Below, in pieces: positions 4,045 to 5,324 of a stretch of DNA of 5,324 nucleotides. Under the pieces are notes generated by a model, which saw only the letters and a program-made list of their open reading frames with translations, was not told the DNA's origin and made no database searches. The translations under genes were made by a program, and so were the position numbers. The first letter of the stretch is position 1, and each line of letters starts with the position of its first letter. The DNA is from Anaerolinea sp. (GTDB lineage: Bacteria > Chloroflexota > Anaerolineae > Anaerolineales > Anaerolineaceae), in contig PNNU01000266.1 of the NCBI GenBank assembly GCA_013824385.1, positions 1 to 5,324 of the forward strand, given 5' to 3'.

Positions 4045-5324
4045 TTGGAAAACCCCAACCAAGCATCAATAAAAAATAAGAAATTCAAATTGCTTGCACC
4101 TACGTTTCGTGGGTTCACTCTGCAATTATTTCTCATTATTATCCTGCCATTGACTGTTTTGGTTTTGGCAGTTGCATTTGGCAGCCAGTCCCTCCATCAC
4201 GAAGCCATGAGAAGTCTCGTGGGTGATCGAGACTTGAGAACCGTGCGTGCGGCAGCAAGTTCCTTGGAAAGAGAAGTTTCTCATGTAAGCAGCATGATCC
4301 AGATATTATCGAGCAGCCTGGATGGAAAATCAGATTTTAATTCGTTAGTCTTGACACCCGAAGAAATTTCGACAATATTCGATGGCGGACTGGCACTCTA
4401 TTCTAATGATGGTGCTTTAATCCGATCTTCCTCAACCCAAGTTGAGTGGAAAACTCTTCCATCTCAAATTCCAGACTTCTTCAAAATTGAATCCAGATCG
4501 ACAGTACCAACATTTTCAAATCTTATTCCCTCAACTAAGGATTCCAACTCATTCGTATTTGTTGGTGTGCTTACATCCAAAAATGAATTTCTGATTGGAG
4601 CTTTTTCTCCTGATCGGATGATTGAAGAATCAATTGGAAATCTAGTGAGTTCAGGTCAAACCACAGTCTTGGTGATCAGTCCAAACGGTGGTACAGGTAA
4701 ATATGATGTCCTTTTCCGCGGAGGGCCGCTCAAAATTGATGAAAGTTTACCGACTCATCCTGGAATTGAGGAAGTATTAAATGGAGAGAGCGGCATAAAC
4801 TATTATCAGAGCAGCGAGGGAGAACACGTCGTTGCATTCAGCCCTGTCAATCCAACCGGTTGGGGATTGATTATTGAAGAGGCATGGGAAGATATTGCCA
4901 ATCCTTATTTGGTTAATACACAAGCGGCGCCCTTGATTTTGGTACCGGTCTTTTTATTGGCATTACTTGCCATTTGGTTCGGTGCACGCCGCATCGTCAC
5001 ACCATTACAAAAACTGGAAAAACAAGCCGCAAAACTTGCAGCAGGAGATTTTGACGCGATTAACCAATCAGTTGGCGGTATAGATGAAATCCGCAATCTG
5101 CAGGCAGAATTAATCGAAATGGCTGAGAAACTGAAAACCGCCCAACAAACCTTGCACAATTATATTGGTGCCATTACCGCTGGAGTAGAAAGCGAACGAA
5201 AAAGCCTGGCCCGTGAACTGCATGACGATACTATTCAAGCTCTGATAGCTCTTAATCAAAGGATTCAATTAACCTTATTAAACACTCCAAAAGCGCAAAG
5301 CGGCCCCATGAATGAGCTTCAAAC
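4045..5324 (+). CDS. Cache-HAMP sensor histidine kinase, NarX/DegS type, 3' end cut
   Basis: The frame is open from just after the stop at 4021 to the window edge (at least 426 residues). TTG at 4045 is chosen because AAAGG (4035-4039) lies five bases upstream. The first in-frame ATG (4207) would remove the first membrane helix. Order of domains: basic N-terminus; transmembrane helix ~26-45; extracytoplasmic sensor ~46-291 that looks like a double Cache domain (it closes with N-P-T-G-W-G-L-I-I-E-E); helix ~296-312; HAMP ~315-367 with P320; then a HisKA_3 dimerisation region with E384-R-K-S-L-A-R-E-L-H393-D-D-T-I-Q. H393 is the expected phosphorylation site. The HATPase domain lies beyond the edge. 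Kinases of this class pair with NarL-type regulators, and the regulator gene is 47 nt upstream, so the two are almost surely partners. Cache domains bind small molecules, but the ligand here cannot be read from sequence. The leader shares a repeat with the PCYCGC gene. Confidence 0.93.
   Translation, partial: MENPNQASIKNKKFKLLAPTFRGFTLQLFLIIILPLTVLVLAVAFGSQSLHHEAMRSLVGDRDLRTVRAAASSLEREVSHVSSMIQILSSSLDGKSDFNSLVLTPEEISTIFDGGLALYSNDGALIRSSSTQVEWKTLPSQIPDFFKIESRSTVPTFSNLIPSTKDSNSFVFVGVLTSKNEFLIGAFSPDRMIEESIGNLVSSGQTTVLVISPNGGTGKYDVLFRGGPLKIDESLPTHPGIEEVLNGESGINYYQSSEGEHVVAFSPVNPTGWGLIIEEAWEDIANPYLVNTQAAPLILVPVFLLALLAIWFGARRIVTPLQKLEKQAAKLAAGDFDAINQSVGGIDEIRNLQAELIEMAEKLKTAQQTLHNYIGAITAGVESERKSLARELHDDTIQALIALNQRIQLTLLNTPKAQSGPMNELQ

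Noticed and set aside
4090..4092. TTG at 4090 or ATG at 4207 as the kinase start
   Set aside because: 4090 lacks a ribosome site at the right distance, and 4207 would delete the first transmembrane helix; TTG at 4045 has AAAGG five bases upstream.
1..5324. CRISPR arrays, tRNA/rRNA genes, insertion sequences, riboswitches
   Set aside because: I found no regularly spaced repeats, no cloverleaf or rRNA-like segments, no transposase and no large structured leader; the intergenic regions are at most 203 nt and are accounted for above.

Overview
The window reads as a piece of a bacterial chromosome with genes tightly packed on the + strand and moderate GC. The gene families point towards Chloroflexota, probably an Anaerolineae-like lineage. 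These are a GCCPP-type DUF1573-like protein ending in NWVP, a PCYCGC lipoprotein, ba3-like CuA domains and a NarL-type two-component system with a Cache sensor. This assignment is inferred from remembered family resemblance, not from a marker gene.

Layout: (1) Positions 1-308 hold the 3' end of a DUF1573-like extracytoplasmic protein, closed by a strong intrinsic terminator (347-383). (2) Positions 309-511 are non-coding and hold the terminator, a small perfect hairpin/dyad (401-418), a possible promoter (440-469) and a leader with a strong Shine-Dalgarno. (3) Positions 512-3246 form a four-gene operon with overlaps of 1 and 4 nt and a 4-nt gap. It encodes a PCYCGC lipoprotein, a membrane-anchored CuA-type cupredoxin with two transmembrane segments, a polytopic NapH/NosR-like iron-sulfur membrane protein, and a second anchored CuA-type cupredoxin. 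(4) Positions 3247-3322 hold a good sigma70-type promoter placed so that the next mRNA would be nearly leaderless. (5) Positions 3323 to the right edge encode a two-component pair: a NarL/LuxR response regulator and a Cache-HAMP-HisKA_3 histidine kinase. The kinase uses a TTG start and is cut by the window edge.

How the genes may work together: both cupredoxins keep every side-chain ligand of a binuclear CuA centre (His, Cys, Cys, His, Met), yet no oxidase subunit I, NosZ or other terminal reductase lies in the window. The protein between them has cytoplasm-facing CxnCP and ferredoxin-type cysteine motifs, as in NapH, NosR and CcoG. The arrangement suggests a membrane electron conduit, from iron-sulfur centres on the inside to CuA centres on the outside, together with a cysteine-rich lipoprotein that could handle copper or thiols. 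The downstream two-component system may regulate it. One supporting clue is a roughly 25-nt imperfect repeat found just before the PCYCGC gene and just before the kinase gene. The CuA / NapH-like / CuA / PCYCGC module is the part most likely to be an undescribed system.
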